DNA of 64,000 nucleotides from DASUHT01 sp038230835 (GCA_038230835.1 JBBRMM010000003.1:124001-188000); one strand, 5' to 3'. Positions 53,063-62,969 are shown, counted from the stretch's first letter. Numbers and translations: made by a program. The notes: generated by a model from the letters alone, not told the origin.

Positions 53063-54157
53063 ATGCGGCTGGAGACCGCCCAATTCGCCAGAGAGCAGGT
53101 AGCACCGCAGGTCGAGCGCTGGGAACGCGACGGCGTGTTTCCGCGCCCGGTGGTCGCTGCGTCGGGGCTGACGGGGCTGTTCTGCCCCGAGTCGACGGGT
53201 GGGCGCGAGCTCGGCTACCCCGAGGCGATGACGGTGTTCGAGGAGCTGGGCCGGGCCGACGCGGCACTGGCATTCTCGCTCTCCATGCACAACGCCGTCG
53301 CCGCGGCCGTCTGCGCCGGGGGCGGCGCACTCGCCGAGCGGTGGGGCCGCCGGCTCGCGGCCGGCGAGGCCCTGGGCGGGTTCTCGCTCACGGAGCCGCA
53401 GGCCGGGTCGGACGCGGCAGCGATCACAACCCGGGCCGAAGAGCGCGACGGCGCGTGGACGCTCACAGGCCGGAAGGCGTGGGTGTCGCTGGCGGGTGAG
53501 GCCGACCTGTTCCTGGTTGTCGCGAAGACGTCGGACGAGCCCGGCTACCGGGACATCGCGATCGCAGCGGTCGAGCGTGGGGCGGCCGGCGTCAGCTTCC
53601 CGGTGATCTACCGCAAGGCGTGCGCGGCGTTCCTGCCGATCGGCGAAATGCAACTGGACAAGTCGCCGGCCACCCTGGTGGCGCCCGCCGGAGCCGGGAT
53701 GCGTGCGGCCCTGGCGGCGATCGACGTGGCCCGCTGCGATGTGGCGGCGATCTCCGCAGGGCTGCACGCCGAATCGCTGGACGTCGCCCTCCGATACGCC
53801 CGCGACCGGCGAGCGTTCGGCGAGCGCGTACTCGACTTCCAGGGGATCCGCTGGATGCTGGCCGACGTCGCGACCGACCTCGAGGCGTCACGGCTGCTCG
53901 TGCGACGGGCGGCCGAGCAGCTCGGGACAGCGGACGGCCCGGTCGCGGTCGCGCACGCCAAGCGCTTCGCTCCCGATGCGGCGCTTCGCGCTGCGATTGC
54001 GTGCAGCGAGGTGCTGGGCGCGTACGGCTGGCTGCAGGATCACCCGCTGGCCCGGTTCATCGCCCTGGCCAAGATGCTCCAGGTGGTGGACGGCACCGCG
54101 GAGGTACAGCGGCTCGTGATCGCCCGCGGACTCGAGACGCGGGCGCAGGCGTTGTAG
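53063..54157 (+). CDS. Acyl-CoA dehydrogenase family protein
   Basis: A 364-residue flavoenzyme with the family motif FSLTEPQAGSD near residue 112, an R-x2-FG segment (RRAFGE) near 250 and a C-terminal VVDGTAEVQRLVIARGL. The residue equivalent to the catalytic Glu of medium-chain enzymes (EGT) is Asp. The N-terminus is about 15 residues shorter than usual. ATG 53063 lies six bases after the near-consensus TACAAT. Substrate unknown. Confidence 0.86.
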   Translation: MRLETAQFAREQVAPQVERWERDGVFPRPVVAASGLTGLFCPESTGGRELGYPEAMTVFEELGRADAALAFSLSMHNAVAAAVCAGGGALAERWGRRLAAGEALGGFSLTEPQAGSDAAAITTRAEERDGAWTLTGRKAWVSLAGEADLFLVVAKTSDEPGYRDIAIAAVERGAAGVSFPVIYRKACAAFLPIGEMQLDKSPATLVAPAGAGMRAALAAIDVARCDVAAISAGLHAESLDVALRYARDRRAFGERVLDFQGIRWMLADVATDLEASRLLVRRAAEQLGTADGPVAVAHAKRFAPDAALRAAIACSEVLGAYGWLQDHPLARFIALAKMLQVVDGTAEVQRLVIARGLETRAQAL

Positions 54158-54171
54158 CGACCGGACGCCGG

Positions 54172-54654
54172 TCAGCCAGCGAAGTCGTCCGGGCTGACGT
54201 TCTCGAGGAACTCCTTGAACTCGTCGATCACTTCGCGGGCGTCGTCGGGCTCCTGACCGAACTCGATCGCCGAATCATCGATCACCTGGTCGGCGACGAA
54301 GATCGGCGCCTCGGTCCGCACCGCGAGCGCGAGTGCATCGGACGGCCGAGAGTCGATCTCGATCTCCGAACCGTTGACCGCCAGCGTGATCACCGCGTGG
54401 AAGGTGTTCTCACGAAGCTCTGTGACCGCGACCTTGGAGACACTCGCGTTCAGCTCACCGAGCATGCTGGTGACCAGATCGTGAGTCATCGGGCGGGCGG
54501 TGGGTGTGCCCTGCAACTTCATCAGAATCGCGGCCGCCTCGGGATGCCCGATCCAGATCGGCAGGAACTTGTTGCCGTCCAGCGTGCGCAGGAGCACGAT
54601 GGGCTGCTTGCCGACCATGTCGAACGACACCCCGTAGATGGTCATCTTCTGCAC
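54172..54654 (-). CDS. Bifunctional nuclease family (DUF151) protein
   Basis: A 160-residue protein of the BFN/DUF151 family. LPIWIGHPEAAAI near residue 37, AVNGSEIEIDSRPSDALALAVR near the middle (given in part) and a C-terminal acidic extension (EFLENVSPDDF) are typical. Plant and bacterial members show DNase/RNase activity. GTG 54654 is seven bases after AGGAGG; ATG 54645 is an alternative. A perfect TATAAT is 19 bases upstream. Confidence 0.88.
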   Translation of the reverse strand: MQKMTIYGVSFDMVGKQPIVLLRTLDGNKFLPIWIGHPEAAAILMKLQGTPTARPMTHDLVTSMLGELNASVSKVAVTELRENTFHAVITLAVNGSEIEIDSRPSDALALAVRTEAPIFVADQVIDDSAIEFGQEPDDAREVIDEFKEFLENVSPDDFAG

Positions 54655-54673
54655 CGCCTCACCTCCTGGATCG

Positions 54674-54679
54674 ATTATA
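54674..54679 (-). promoter_or_regulatory. Consensus -10 (TATAAT) of the BFN gene
   Basis: A perfect minus-strand TATAAT in a GC-rich gap, followed by AGGAGGTGA and the GTG start. No convincing -35 is present. This is the only full-consensus -10 I noticed in the window. Confidence 0.6.
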
Positions 54680-54695
54680 CCCAGGGGGTTTCGGG

Positions 54696-56045
<1,350 letters not shown>

Positions 56046-56085
56046 GTCCAGACCGCGCACCTCAGGGCCAGGCGAGGAACTCACA

Positions 56086-56159
<74 letters not shown>

Positions 56160-56186
56160 AAGGGCGGCGCTCAGGGTAGCACAGCC

Positions 56187-56367
56187 CGGTGGCGCTGTAT
56201 TAGCGCCGAAAAGCAAGCGGCGGTAGGAGCCAGCAAGGCACAGTGCTCGGCACTGGCCGAGCGCAGCGGCCCGCCGCCACGCACTGACGAGGGCCGCGGC
56301 GAGCAGTGCCAGGACGCAGGGAAGCGACGCGTGCTTGGCACGCGAGCGACCGAGGACGCCGCAATGC
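56187..56367. repeat. Hairpin-rich repeat, copy 1 (with 55-base insert)
   Basis: Block A (56187-56219) holds the hairpin GGCGCT-GTATT-AGCGCC. A 55-base unique insert (56220-56274) carries CAGTGC-TCG-GCACTG. Block B (56275-56367, 93 bases) carries GCACTG...CAGTGC arms and GCGTGC-TTG-GCACGC. Both blocks recur in copy 2. No convincing gene covers this stretch; the 352-base gap from 56160 to 56511 contains only this repeat pair. Confidence 0.85.
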
Positions 56368-56370
56368 ATT

Positions 56371-56496
56371 CGGTGGCGCTGGATTAGCGCCGAAAAGCAA
56401 GCGCGCCACGCACTGACGAGGGCCGCGGCGAGCAGTGCCAGGACGCAGGGAAGCGACGCGTGCTTGGCACGCGAGCGACCGAGGACGCCGCAATGC
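56371..56496. repeat. Hairpin-rich repeat, copy 2
   Basis: Block A (56371-56403) differs from copy 1 by one loop base (GGATT for GTATT). Block B (56404-56496) appears identical to copy 1 over 93 bases and ends 15 bases before the parB stop. The near identity implies recent duplication or conversion. Confidence 0.85.
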
Positions 56497-56511
56497 GACG
56501 CCCCGGCCCCG

Positions 56512-57384
56512 TCAGTCGGCCCAGGAGACGCGCTCGGCGCGTAACTGATCCACAATCCGACCCAGCTCGGCAGGGGTCGAGTAGTGCAGCTCGACGCGGC
56601 CGCCACGGGGTCCGGTGCGCACGCTCGCGCGAAGGCCGAGCGACTGCCACGCGGCATCGACGGCCAGCATCGCCATCTCGTCATCCACCGACCCGGATGC
56701 TGCACGGCGCTTCGCCGGCTTTCGGACGGCCTTGGCCGCAGCTTCGGTCTGGCGCACCGAAAGTCCGCGCCGGACGGCTGTTCGGGCCAGCGCTGTGCGC
56801 TCGTCCTGTCCGTCCGCGAGCAGCACCGCGCGACCATGACCCTCGCTGAGCTCGCCGCCCGCGATCAGGTCGAGCACGGGGTCGGGCAGATCGAGGAGCC
56901 GCATCGTGTTTGCGACCGAGGGACGGCTGCGACCGAGCCGCCGGGCGATCTCGGTCTGGGTCAGATCGAGCTCGTCTGACAGAACGGCGTACGCGCGGGC
57001 GGCCTCCACGGGGTTGAGATCCTCGCGGGAGACGTTCTCGGCCAGAGCGAGGATCAGGCTCTCGCGCTCGTCTGCTTGGCGCACGATGGCGGGGATGGTT
57101 CGCAACTCGGCGCGCTGAGCCGCACGCCAGCGGCGCTCGCCGGCGACGATCTCGTAGCCGGTTCCGACATCGCGCACGACGATCGGCTGGACGACGCCCT
57201 CCGACTTGATCGAGTCGGCGAGCAGGGCGATCGAGTCGTCGTCGAAGCTCCGCCGGGGCTGCCGCGGGTTGGGTCGCACCTGAGACAGCTCGATATCGAT
57301 CAGCGACACCTGACCGCTGGGGAACTCGGCCACCAGGGCTGCGAGTCCGCGACCCAGCCCTCTGGGCTTGGGAGGCTCAGCCAC
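56512..57384 (-). CDS. parB: Chromosome-partitioning protein ParB
   Basis: A 290-residue ParB/Spo0J. The N-terminal GLGRGLAAL leads to the CTPase/ParB core with GERRWRAAQ (about residues 81-89) and ENVSREDLNP, then a helix-turn-helix (TQTEIARRLGRSRPSVAN) and a C-terminal dimer domain. It loads at parS and spreads as a CTP clamp. GTG 57384 overlaps the parA stop by eight bases. The structured repeats lie directly downstream. Confidence 0.94.
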   Translation of the reverse strand: MAEPPKPRGLGRGLAALVAEFPSGQVSLIDIELSQVRPNPRQPRRSFDDDSIALLADSIKSEGVVQPIVVRDVGTGYEIVAGERRWRAAQRAELRTIPAIVRQADERESLILALAENVSREDLNPVEAARAYAVLSDELDLTQTEIARRLGRSRPSVANTMRLLDLPDPVLDLIAGGELSEGHGRAVLLADGQDERTALARTAVRRGLSVRQTEAAAKAVRKPAKRRAASGSVDDEMAMLAVDAAWQSLGLRASVRTGPRGGRVELHYSTPAELGRIVDQLRAERVSWAD

Positions 57385-58138
57385 GCTCGACCACCTCCAA
57401 CGCGACGCGGTAGTACGCGTCTGCGCCGGCGCTCCTGGCGTCGTACCGGTTTATCGGAACGCCGTGGCTGGGGGCCTCGGCCAGGCGCACGCTGCGCGGC
57501 ACAACAGTGTCGAAGACCAGGTCGCCGAAGTATGACCGCACCTCGTCGGCCACGTCGCTCGACAGTCGCGTTCGACCGTCGTACATGGTCAGCAGCACCC
57601 CCGTCACCCCCAATCGCGGATTCAGACGCGTGCGAACGAGTTCGACGCTCTGTAGGAGCTGCGCAAGCCCCTCGAGTGCATAGTACTCGCACTGCACAGG
57701 CACAATCAGCCGGTTTGCAGCAGAAAGCGCGTTCACCGTGAGCAGGCCCAGCGACGGCGGGCAGTCGACGAACACGTACGGGTATCGCTCCTCCGTGTCG
57801 GCGAGGATGTCTCGGAGCAGCGTTCCGTGGTCGTGTCGCTTCGGCAGCTCGACCTGAGCGGCGGCCAGATCCGGGTGCGACGGAGCCAGGTACAGATTGG
57901 GGACGTGCGTCTCGATCACCACGTCCTCCAGGGCACGTCCGTGCAGAAGGTCGTAGGTGCTGGCCCGCAGCTCGTCGGGGCGGAAACCGAGGCCGGTGGT
58001 GGCGTTGGCCTGCGGGTCGAGGTCGATCAGCAGCACGGCGGTTCCCGCCTCGGCGACGCAGGCGGCCATGTTGATGGCGGTGGTCGTCTTGCCGACCCCG
58101 CCCTTCTGATTTGCGAGGGCGTACACGCGGGAGCTCAC
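57377..58138 (-). CDS. parA: Chromosome-partitioning ATPase ParA (Soj)
   Basis: A 253-residue deviant Walker ATPase: ANQKGGVGKTTTAIN at the N-terminus, LLIDLDPQAN and FVDCPPSLG. It has no N-terminal DNA-binding extension, as expected for the chromosomal type. GTG 58138 is seven bases after minus-strand TACCAT and gives the standard N-terminus; longer frames overlap rsmG. Confidence 0.95.
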   Translation of the reverse strand: MSSRVYALANQKGGVGKTTTAINMAACVAEAGTAVLLIDLDPQANATTGLGFRPDELRASTYDLLHGRALEDVVIETHVPNLYLAPSHPDLAAAQVELPKRHDHGTLLRDILADTEERYPYVFVDCPPSLGLLTVNALSAANRLIVPVQCEYYALEGLAQLLQSVELVRTRLNPRLGVTGVLLTMYDGRTRLSSDVADEVRSYFGDLVFDTVVPRSVRLAEAPSHGVPINRYDARSAGADAYYRVALEVVERG

Positions 58139-58152
58139 GCGCCCGATGGTAG

Positions 58153-58806
58153 CTAGCGCGCCGGACGCCGGCCGGCCAGGCCGGCACGGCGAGGAAACCG
58201 GTCGGGCGTGGGCCCGATCTTCACGATCACCGCGAGGCCTCGCCGCTCGTCGACGGGGACAACCCGTTCGAGCCGCCCGGCAACGAGCGCCGCGGCGCGA
58301 TCGAGTTCGGACTCGTCCACCTCGGCCACCCAGAGCACCACACGCCCCCCTCGCCGAACGAGCGGGAGACACAGCTCCGCCGCCGCCGCCGGTGGCGCCA
58401 CGGCACGGCTGAGCGCGATCGCGAATGCATCCCGGCCGGCCGCTCGGGCGTACTCCTCCGATCGGGCGTGGACCACCTCACACGGGGCTTGGAGCGCGTT
58501 CACGGTGGTCCGCAGAAACGCCGCCTTCGGGGCTCGGGCCTCGAGCAAGGTGACGGTCAGACCAGTCACCAGAGCGAGCGGAATCCCCGGCGAGCCGCCA
58601 CCCGACCCGACATCCACCACCGGGCCGGGATCGAGTTCCGCGATCACCGAAACCGCCGCGAGGGCGTCCATCACGTGCAGCAACCAGGCGGCCTGAGGCT
58701 CACGCACGGAGGTGACCGAGAGCGGCGCGGCGATCAGTGCATCCCGGTACGCCTCGAGAGCAGCCTGTAGCACCTCCGGCGCAACCCCAGACCCGGGGTG
58801 TTTCAC
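58153..58806 (-). CDS. rsmG: 16S rRNA (guanine527-N7)-methyltransferase
   Basis: A 217-residue RsmG (GidB). The SAM-binding motif is VVDVGSGGGSPGIPLAL, and LLEARAPKAAFLR follows as in the family. The start GTG 58806 lies inside a degenerate parS-like palindrome and three bases from the jag stop. The C-terminal 15 residues are Arg-rich. Confidence 0.93.
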   Translation of the reverse strand: MKHPGSGVAPEVLQAALEAYRDALIAAPLSVTSVREPQAAWLLHVMDALAAVSVIAELDPGPVVDVGSGGGSPGIPLALVTGLTVTLLEARAPKAAFLRTTVNALQAPCEVVHARSEEYARAAGRDAFAIALSRAVAPPAAAAELCLPLVRRGGRVVLWVAEVDESELDRAAALVAGRLERVVPVDERRGLAVIVKIGPTPDRFPRRAGLAGRRPAR

Positions 58807-58814
58807 GTTTTACA
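58799..58814. promoter_or_regulatory. Degenerate parS-like site
   Basis: Thirteen of sixteen positions match the bacterial parS consensus; the left ten bases TGTTTCACGT are exact. It lies between jag and rsmG, 660 bases from parA, where origin-proximal parS sites are common. Overlap with the rsmG start may constrain the other bases. Confidence 0.4.
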
Positions 58815-59523
58815 CCGGGGCATCGGCGGGCAGGACGACGACGTGGCGGTTGGGCTCTGCCCCCTCACTCGCGGTCGCCACGCCGGGCTCGTCCTTCAGC
58901 CTCAGGTGGACGATCTTGCGCTCCACCGACGTCATCGGCTCCAGCGCGACCGGGCCACCGGTCTCGAGCGCGTCCTGCGCGGCCCGCATCGCCACGTCGT
59001 GTAACTTGCGCTCCCGCCGCTCACGGTAACCCTGAGCGTCGATCACGACCTCCACATCCTCCCCACGGCGATGCATGGCCGCATTGGCGAGGTACTGCAG
59101 TGCATCAATGGTCTGACCGTGTCGGCCGATCAGCAAACCGAGATCGTCCCCCGACAGTGTGGCCGTCACCTCGCGGCCCTCATGGCGGATGTGCACCCGC
59201 GCATCAAGTCCGGTGCCTCGCAGGACAGCTTCGAGCATCTCCCGCAGACGGCCGGCGACAAGCGAGTCGTCGGCGACGGCAACATCGGTCTCGACCGCGG
59301 GCTCCGACGCCGGAGCCGGCGGAGGGAGATCGGTCAGGATCGCGATCACGCGGGCGGGCTCGTAGCCGACGCCGAGCAGGCCGCGCTCTCCCTCGGACAC
59401 GACCTGGAACTCGATCTTGTCCCGGTCGAGTCCCGGGTGTCGGCGCTCGAGCTCGTGGAGCGCCGACCAGCGCGCCTCGCCAATCGTGTCTCCGCTGGCC
59501 TCGACCCGCACCGCCGGCGTCAT
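58810..59523 (-). CDS. jag: Jag/SpoIIIJ-associated RNA-binding protein (KhpB)
   Basis: A 237-residue protein with three domains: Jag_N (about 1-55, with ERGLLGVG), a KH domain (LLIGRHGQTIDALQYL near residue 130) and R3H (about 165-215, SVERKIVHLRL). It binds RNA and partners KhpA. The ATG at 59523 overlaps the yidC stop by four bases. The central Pro/Ala linker (70-90) is disordered. Confidence 0.92.
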   Translation of the reverse strand: MTPAVRVEASGDTIGEARWSALHELERRHPGLDRDKIEFQVVSEGERGLLGVGYEPARVIAILTDLPPPAPASEPAVETDVAVADDSLVAGRLREMLEAVLRGTGLDARVHIRHEGREVTATLSGDDLGLLIGRHGQTIDALQYLANAAMHRRGEDVEVVIDAQGYRERRERKLHDVAMRAAQDALETGGPVALEPMTSVERKIVHLRLKDEPGVATASEGAEPNRHVVVLPADAPV

Positions 59524-60329
59524 CGTCGACCCTTCCCACGGCCGCCACTCTTGCGTCCGGGAGACCCGCCGGCCGGTTTCTTCGCCTGCGAGCCCTTCGC
59601 CGGCGGGCCCTTCGCCGGCGAGCCCTTCGTCCCCTGCTGGAGGTGTGGGAAGTGGTGTCCCATGGTCTGCTTGATCAGACCCTGCTGGGCGATCGTCCAG
59701 ATGTTGGTGGTGATCCAGTAAATCCCGACGCCGACCGGCACCCTGATGATGAAGAACACGAAGAACACCGACATCCCGGCGAACATGTACTTCTGCTGCT
59801 TGTCGGTCACGAACGAGAAGAGCAGCGTCGAACCGAGCATGGACGCCAGATAGAGGCCGACGATGGTGTACTCCGCCACGCCGCCGACGCTGCTCAGCTG
59901 GTGGAAGATGTTGTCGATACCGAGGAAGGACGGGCTGCCGGCCGGGGGCGGCTTGGCGTGGGAGAAGTTCGTCAGCACCCGGTACAGCCCGATGAAGACC
60001 GGGATCTGGAACACCATCGGCAGACAAGACGCGAACGGGTTGACGTTGTGCTCCTTGTAGAGCGCCATCAACTCCTTCTGCATCTCCTGCTTTTCCTCGC
60101 GGCTCTTGTTCTTGTACTTGTTCTGCAGGGCCTTGATCTTCGGCTGCAGGGCCTGCATCGCGGCCATCGATCGCAGCTGCTTGATCGTCAGCGGCAGGAT
60201 TACCAGACGCACCGTCGCCGTCAGGGCGATGATCGACAGGCCCCAGTTGCCGAGCGCCCCGTGGTATGACCGAAGCAGCCACTCGAGCACCGCCTTGATC
60301 TGTTCCCAGACGACAATGTCATGCACCAT
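59520..60329 (-). CDS. yidC: Membrane protein insertase YidC
   Basis: A 269-residue YidC/Oxa1 of the short Gram-positive type with five hydrophobic segments; LPLTIKQLRSMAAMQALQPK and CLPMVFQIPVFIGLYRVL are family regions. The last 40 residues are a Lys/Gly/Pro tail with PAKG repeats, suited to ribosome contact. ATG 60329 shares one base with the yidD stop (TGATG). It also has a cytoplasmic N-terminal start with no signal peptide. Confidence 0.93.
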   Translation of the reverse strand: MVHDIVVWEQIKAVLEWLLRSYHGALGNWGLSIIALTATVRLVILPLTIKQLRSMAAMQALQPKIKALQNKYKNKSREEKQEMQKELMALYKEHNVNPFASCLPMVFQIPVFIGLYRVLTNFSHAKPPPAGSPSFLGIDNIFHQLSSVGGVAEYTIVGLYLASMLGSTLLFSFVTDKQQKYMFAGMSVFFVFFIIRVPVGVGIYWITTNIWTIAQQGLIKQTMGHHFPHLQQGTKGSPAKGPPAKGSQAKKPAGGSPGRKSGGRGKGRR

Positions 60330-60565
60330 CACGGCCGCACCACCGGGTCGTACCCGCCCTTCGACCACGGGTTGCAGCGCACGACGCGCCAGACGGCGAG
60401 CCCGAGTCCTACCACCACGCCACGCTCGCGGATCGCCTGCTCGGCGTAGTGCGAGCACGTCGGCTCGAACTTGCACACCCGAGGTGTCACCGACGTCATG
60501 CTGGCGAACGGAATCATCGCAACCCGCAGCGCGCGCACCGACCAGATCGCCAACGTCGAGATCAC
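60329..60565 (-). CDS. yidD: Membrane protein insertion efficiency factor YidD
   Basis: A 78-residue YidD with the conserved Cys signature FEPTCSHYAEQAI and RCNPWSKGGYDPV. It assists YidC. GTG 60565 overlaps the rnpA stop (GTGA) and gives the expected short form. Confidence 0.93.
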   Translation of the reverse strand: MISTLAIWSVRALRVAMIPFASMTSVTPRVCKFEPTCSHYAEQAIRERGVVVGLGLAVWRVVRCNPWSKGGYDPVVRP

Positions 60566-60948
60566 GCGGCCGACCCCAGCAGCTCCGCCACCTGGCCGGA
60601 CAGCCACTCGAAGCCCTGAGCCTCCGCCGCCGCCGCCAGGCCGGGCCGTGCGATCAGCACGTAGTCCGTGGCCGGCCGCAGGAGCTGCGAGTTACGGTCG
60701 ACGGCATCACGCAGCCGCCGCTTGACCGCGTTGCGCTCGACGGCGCCGCCCACCTTGCGCGGCACCGCGAACCCGACCCGCGGCTCAGTGGTCGCCACGC
60801 CGTCATCCTCGCGCAGGCGAAACCGCAGCGTCAGATAGCGACCGGCGACGGATCGACCGAGTTGGTTGACCGCGTCGAACTCGGCGGCGCGGGACAGTCG
60901 CCCGCGCCGCGCCGACGGGGCCGCCGAGCCAGAAGAGTCGGCTGGCAC
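60562..60948 (-). CDS. rnpA: Ribonuclease P protein component
   Basis: A 128-residue RnpA. The RNR motif appears as ERNAVKRRLRDAVD, preceded by VGFAVPRKVGGAV. GTG 60948 shares a base with the rpmH stop (TAGTG), so the two are coupled. The N-terminus has about 15 extra residues before RLSRAAEF. It forms RNase P with the catalytic RNA, encoded elsewhere. Confidence 0.9.
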   Translation of the reverse strand: MPADSSGSAAPSARRGRLSRAAEFDAVNQLGRSVAGRYLTLRFRLREDDGVATTEPRVGFAVPRKVGGAVERNAVKRRLRDAVDRNSQLLRPATDYVLIARPGLAAAAEAQGFEWLSGQVAELLGSAA

Positions 60949-61082
60949 TAGGCGGACAGTCGCTTGCGGCCACGGGCGCGCCGCCGCTTGAGCACCGCGC
61001 GACCCGCGCGAGTGCTCATGCGCTTGCGAAACCCATGGGTCTTGGAACGCTTGCGGGTGTTGGGCTGGTAGGTGCGCTTCAT
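60948..61082 (-). CDS. rpmH: 50S ribosomal protein L34
   Basis: A 44-residue, very basic L34: MKRTYQPNTRKR at the start, then KTHGFRKRM and a C-terminal run of Arg/Lys. ATG 61082 lies 12 bases after a minus-strand TATACT -10 (61095-61100). It begins the rpmH-rnpA-yidD-yidC-jag operon, divergent from dnaA. Confidence 0.96.
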   Translation of the reverse strand: MKRTYQPNTRKRSKTHGFRKRMSTRAGRAVLKRRRARGRKRLSA

Positions 61083-61360
61083 GAGGCGGCGGGAAGTATA
61101 GAGCAGCCGACCGGGCCGGCCGCCCGGCCCGTTTCGAGGCTGTGGAAATCACGAATCTTCGCTGTCATAGACCGGCGTCGAAAAGGCCGTGGAAACGGCG
61201 ACATTCTTGTCCCAACCGGACCGCTTCTCAATCTGTCCACACCTGTGCACAAGGTTGTGGGTAACCTGGAAGATCCCTGCAAATCAGCTATTTCGTGGGT
61301 TCCACACAGGATTCGTCCACATCAGCAGCATGCGTGCCGGCGCGTTACACTCGGCGTTCG
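61083..61360. other. rpmH-dnaA intergenic region with DnaA boxes
   Basis: Four near-consensus DnaA boxes (8 of 9) at 61233-61241, 61244-61252, 61256-61264 and 61313-61321, a hairpin at 61112-61131, the rpmH -10 (61095-61100, minus) and the dnaA -10 TACACT (61346-61351, plus; nine bases before ATG). It probably gives dnaA autoregulation and part of the origin. Confidence 0.65.
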
Positions 61361-62731
61361 ATGACGTCACAGCGACCGACCACCCGCTCCTGGGAGAGCA
61401 TCTCGCACACGCTGCGTGAAGCGCTCAACGCCGGGACATACGGGAAGTGGTTCGGAACCGCTCACGCGCTCGAGGAGACGCCCCACCGACTGGTGCTCGG
61501 CGTCCCGAACGAGTTCACGAAGACCTGGATCGAGGGTCACTTCGGCAGCCTGCTCGACGCGGCCGGGGCGGAGCACGACCTCGTGGTCGAGTTGCGGGTC
61601 GCCGTGTCGGAGGCGGCCGCCGCCGCGCGGGGCGCCGATTCGGCCGCCAGGCCGCGCCTCGATGACTCCGAGCCGACCGTCGTGCACGCCGCCCGGGGTG
61701 ACCTGCTGATGAACCCGCGCTACACGTTCGACGTGTTCGTGATCGGTCCCAGCAACCGGTTCGCGCACGCTGCTGCCCTGGCCGTGGCCGAGTCGCCGGC
61801 GCAGGCCTACAACCCGCTCTTCATCCACGGTGGCACCGGCCTGGGGAAAACTCACCTGCTCCAGGCAATCGGCCACTACGTCGTCCAGCAGCATCCTTCG
61901 CTGCGTGTGCGGTATGTCACGACCGAGACGCTGATGAACGAGTTTGTGGACGCTTTGCGGGAAAAAAAGGTTGTCGCGTTCAAACAGCGGTATAGGACCG
62001 CGGACATTCTGCTGGTCGACGATATCCAGTTCCTGGAAGGGAAGGAAAACCTCCAGGAGGAGTTTTTCCACACCTTCAACACTCTGTACGAGGCCGGCAA
62101 GCAGATCGTGATCGCATCCGACCGCGCACCGAAGAAGCTGGCGACGCTCGAGGAGCGGCTGCGCACACGCTTCGAGTGGGGTCTGACCACCGACGTCCAG
62201 CCGCCCGACCTGGAGACCCGGATCGCGATCCTGCGCAAGAAGGTGATCACCGACGACCTGGGGATCGCCGATCCTGAGGTGCTGACGTTCATCGCCGACC
62301 GCGTCACGACCAACATCCGCGAGCTCGAGGGGGCCCTGACGCGCGTCATCGCCTACGCCTCGCTGACCGGCCGGCCGATCGAGGTCGAAGTGGCACGCGA
62401 GGTGCTGAAGGATCTCTTCCCCGATGGTGCCGGCCGGCCGATCACGATCGAACAGATCCAGGCGGCTGTGTGTGAGGCGTTCCGCGTCAGTGTGGCCGAC
62501 CTCAAGGGGGACCGCCGCAGCCAGGAGTTCGTGTATCCGCGCCAGGTCGCGATGTACCTGGCGCGGGAGTTGACGGACATGTCCCTGCCCAAGATCGGCG
62601 CCAAGTTCGGCGGGCGCGACCACTCGACCGTGATCCATGCCAAGGACAAGATCTCCAAGCGGCTGAACGAGGACCGTGAGGTCTTCAACCTGATCCAGGA
62701 CCTCACAGCCCGGATCAAGCAGTCCCGATGA
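61361..62731 (+). CDS. dnaA: Chromosomal replication initiator DnaA
   Basis: A 456-residue DnaA. N-terminal domain I (1-85), linker (85-115), AAA+ domain with Walker A GGTGLGKTHL and Walker B LLVDDIQFL, and the C-terminal DNA-binding domain with PKIGAKFGGRDHSTVIHA (about residues 413-430). The linker is short for an actinobacterium. A TTTTTCCACACC stretch inside the gene (62062-62073) is also DnaA-box-like. Confidence 0.96.
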   Translation: MTSQRPTTRSWESISHTLREALNAGTYGKWFGTAHALEETPHRLVLGVPNEFTKTWIEGHFGSLLDAAGAEHDLVVELRVAVSEAAAAARGADSAARPRLDDSEPTVVHAARGDLLMNPRYTFDVFVIGPSNRFAHAAALAVAESPAQAYNPLFIHGGTGLGKTHLLQAIGHYVVQQHPSLRVRYVTTETLMNEFVDALREKKVVAFKQRYRTADILLVDDIQFLEGKENLQEEFFHTFNTLYEAGKQIVIASDRAPKKLATLEERLRTRFEWGLTTDVQPPDLETRIAILRKKVITDDLGIADPEVLTFIADRVTTNIRELEGALTRVIAYASLTGRPIEVEVAREVLKDLFPDGAGRPITIEQIQAAVCEAFRVSVADLKGDRRSQEFVYPRQVAMYLARELTDMSLPKIGAKFGGRDHSTVIHAKDKISKRLNEDREVFNLIQDLTARIKQSR

Positions 62732-62969
62732 ACCCGGCACAGGTCTGTGGGGACCGCGGCACGATCGGCCCGAATTGCGGACAATCCCACCAGCACCGCG
62801 GTCGGCCGGCCGTGTGGTGGACAACCGTCGCATTGTGTCCACGGATTGGTGCCCCGCCCTTTGGTAGTTCCGGTGCGGGTTTGAGACGGTTTTCCCCAAC
62901 ACCAACACCCCCTACTTCTATAACTTCCTTTCTTTCGAATTCAGAGTAGAAACAACAGGAGCCCTGTCG
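62732..62969. other. Probable oriC: dnaA-dnaN intergenic region
   Basis: Near-consensus DnaA boxes lie at 62776-62784 and 62816-62824 (8 of 9) with a weaker one at 62835-62843 (7 of 9). An AT-rich patch at about 62912-62955, unusual in this GC-rich window, is a likely unwinding element next to dnaN. Confidence 0.65.

Noticed and set aside
58810..60282. Apparent 490-residue fusion running through yidC and jag
   Set aside because: Only the jag part after ATG 59523 resembles a protein; the upstream part is an off-frame read of yidC.
61966..61972. Run of seven A in dnaA as a slippage site
   Set aside because: The frame continues normally through it and no alternative product is evident.
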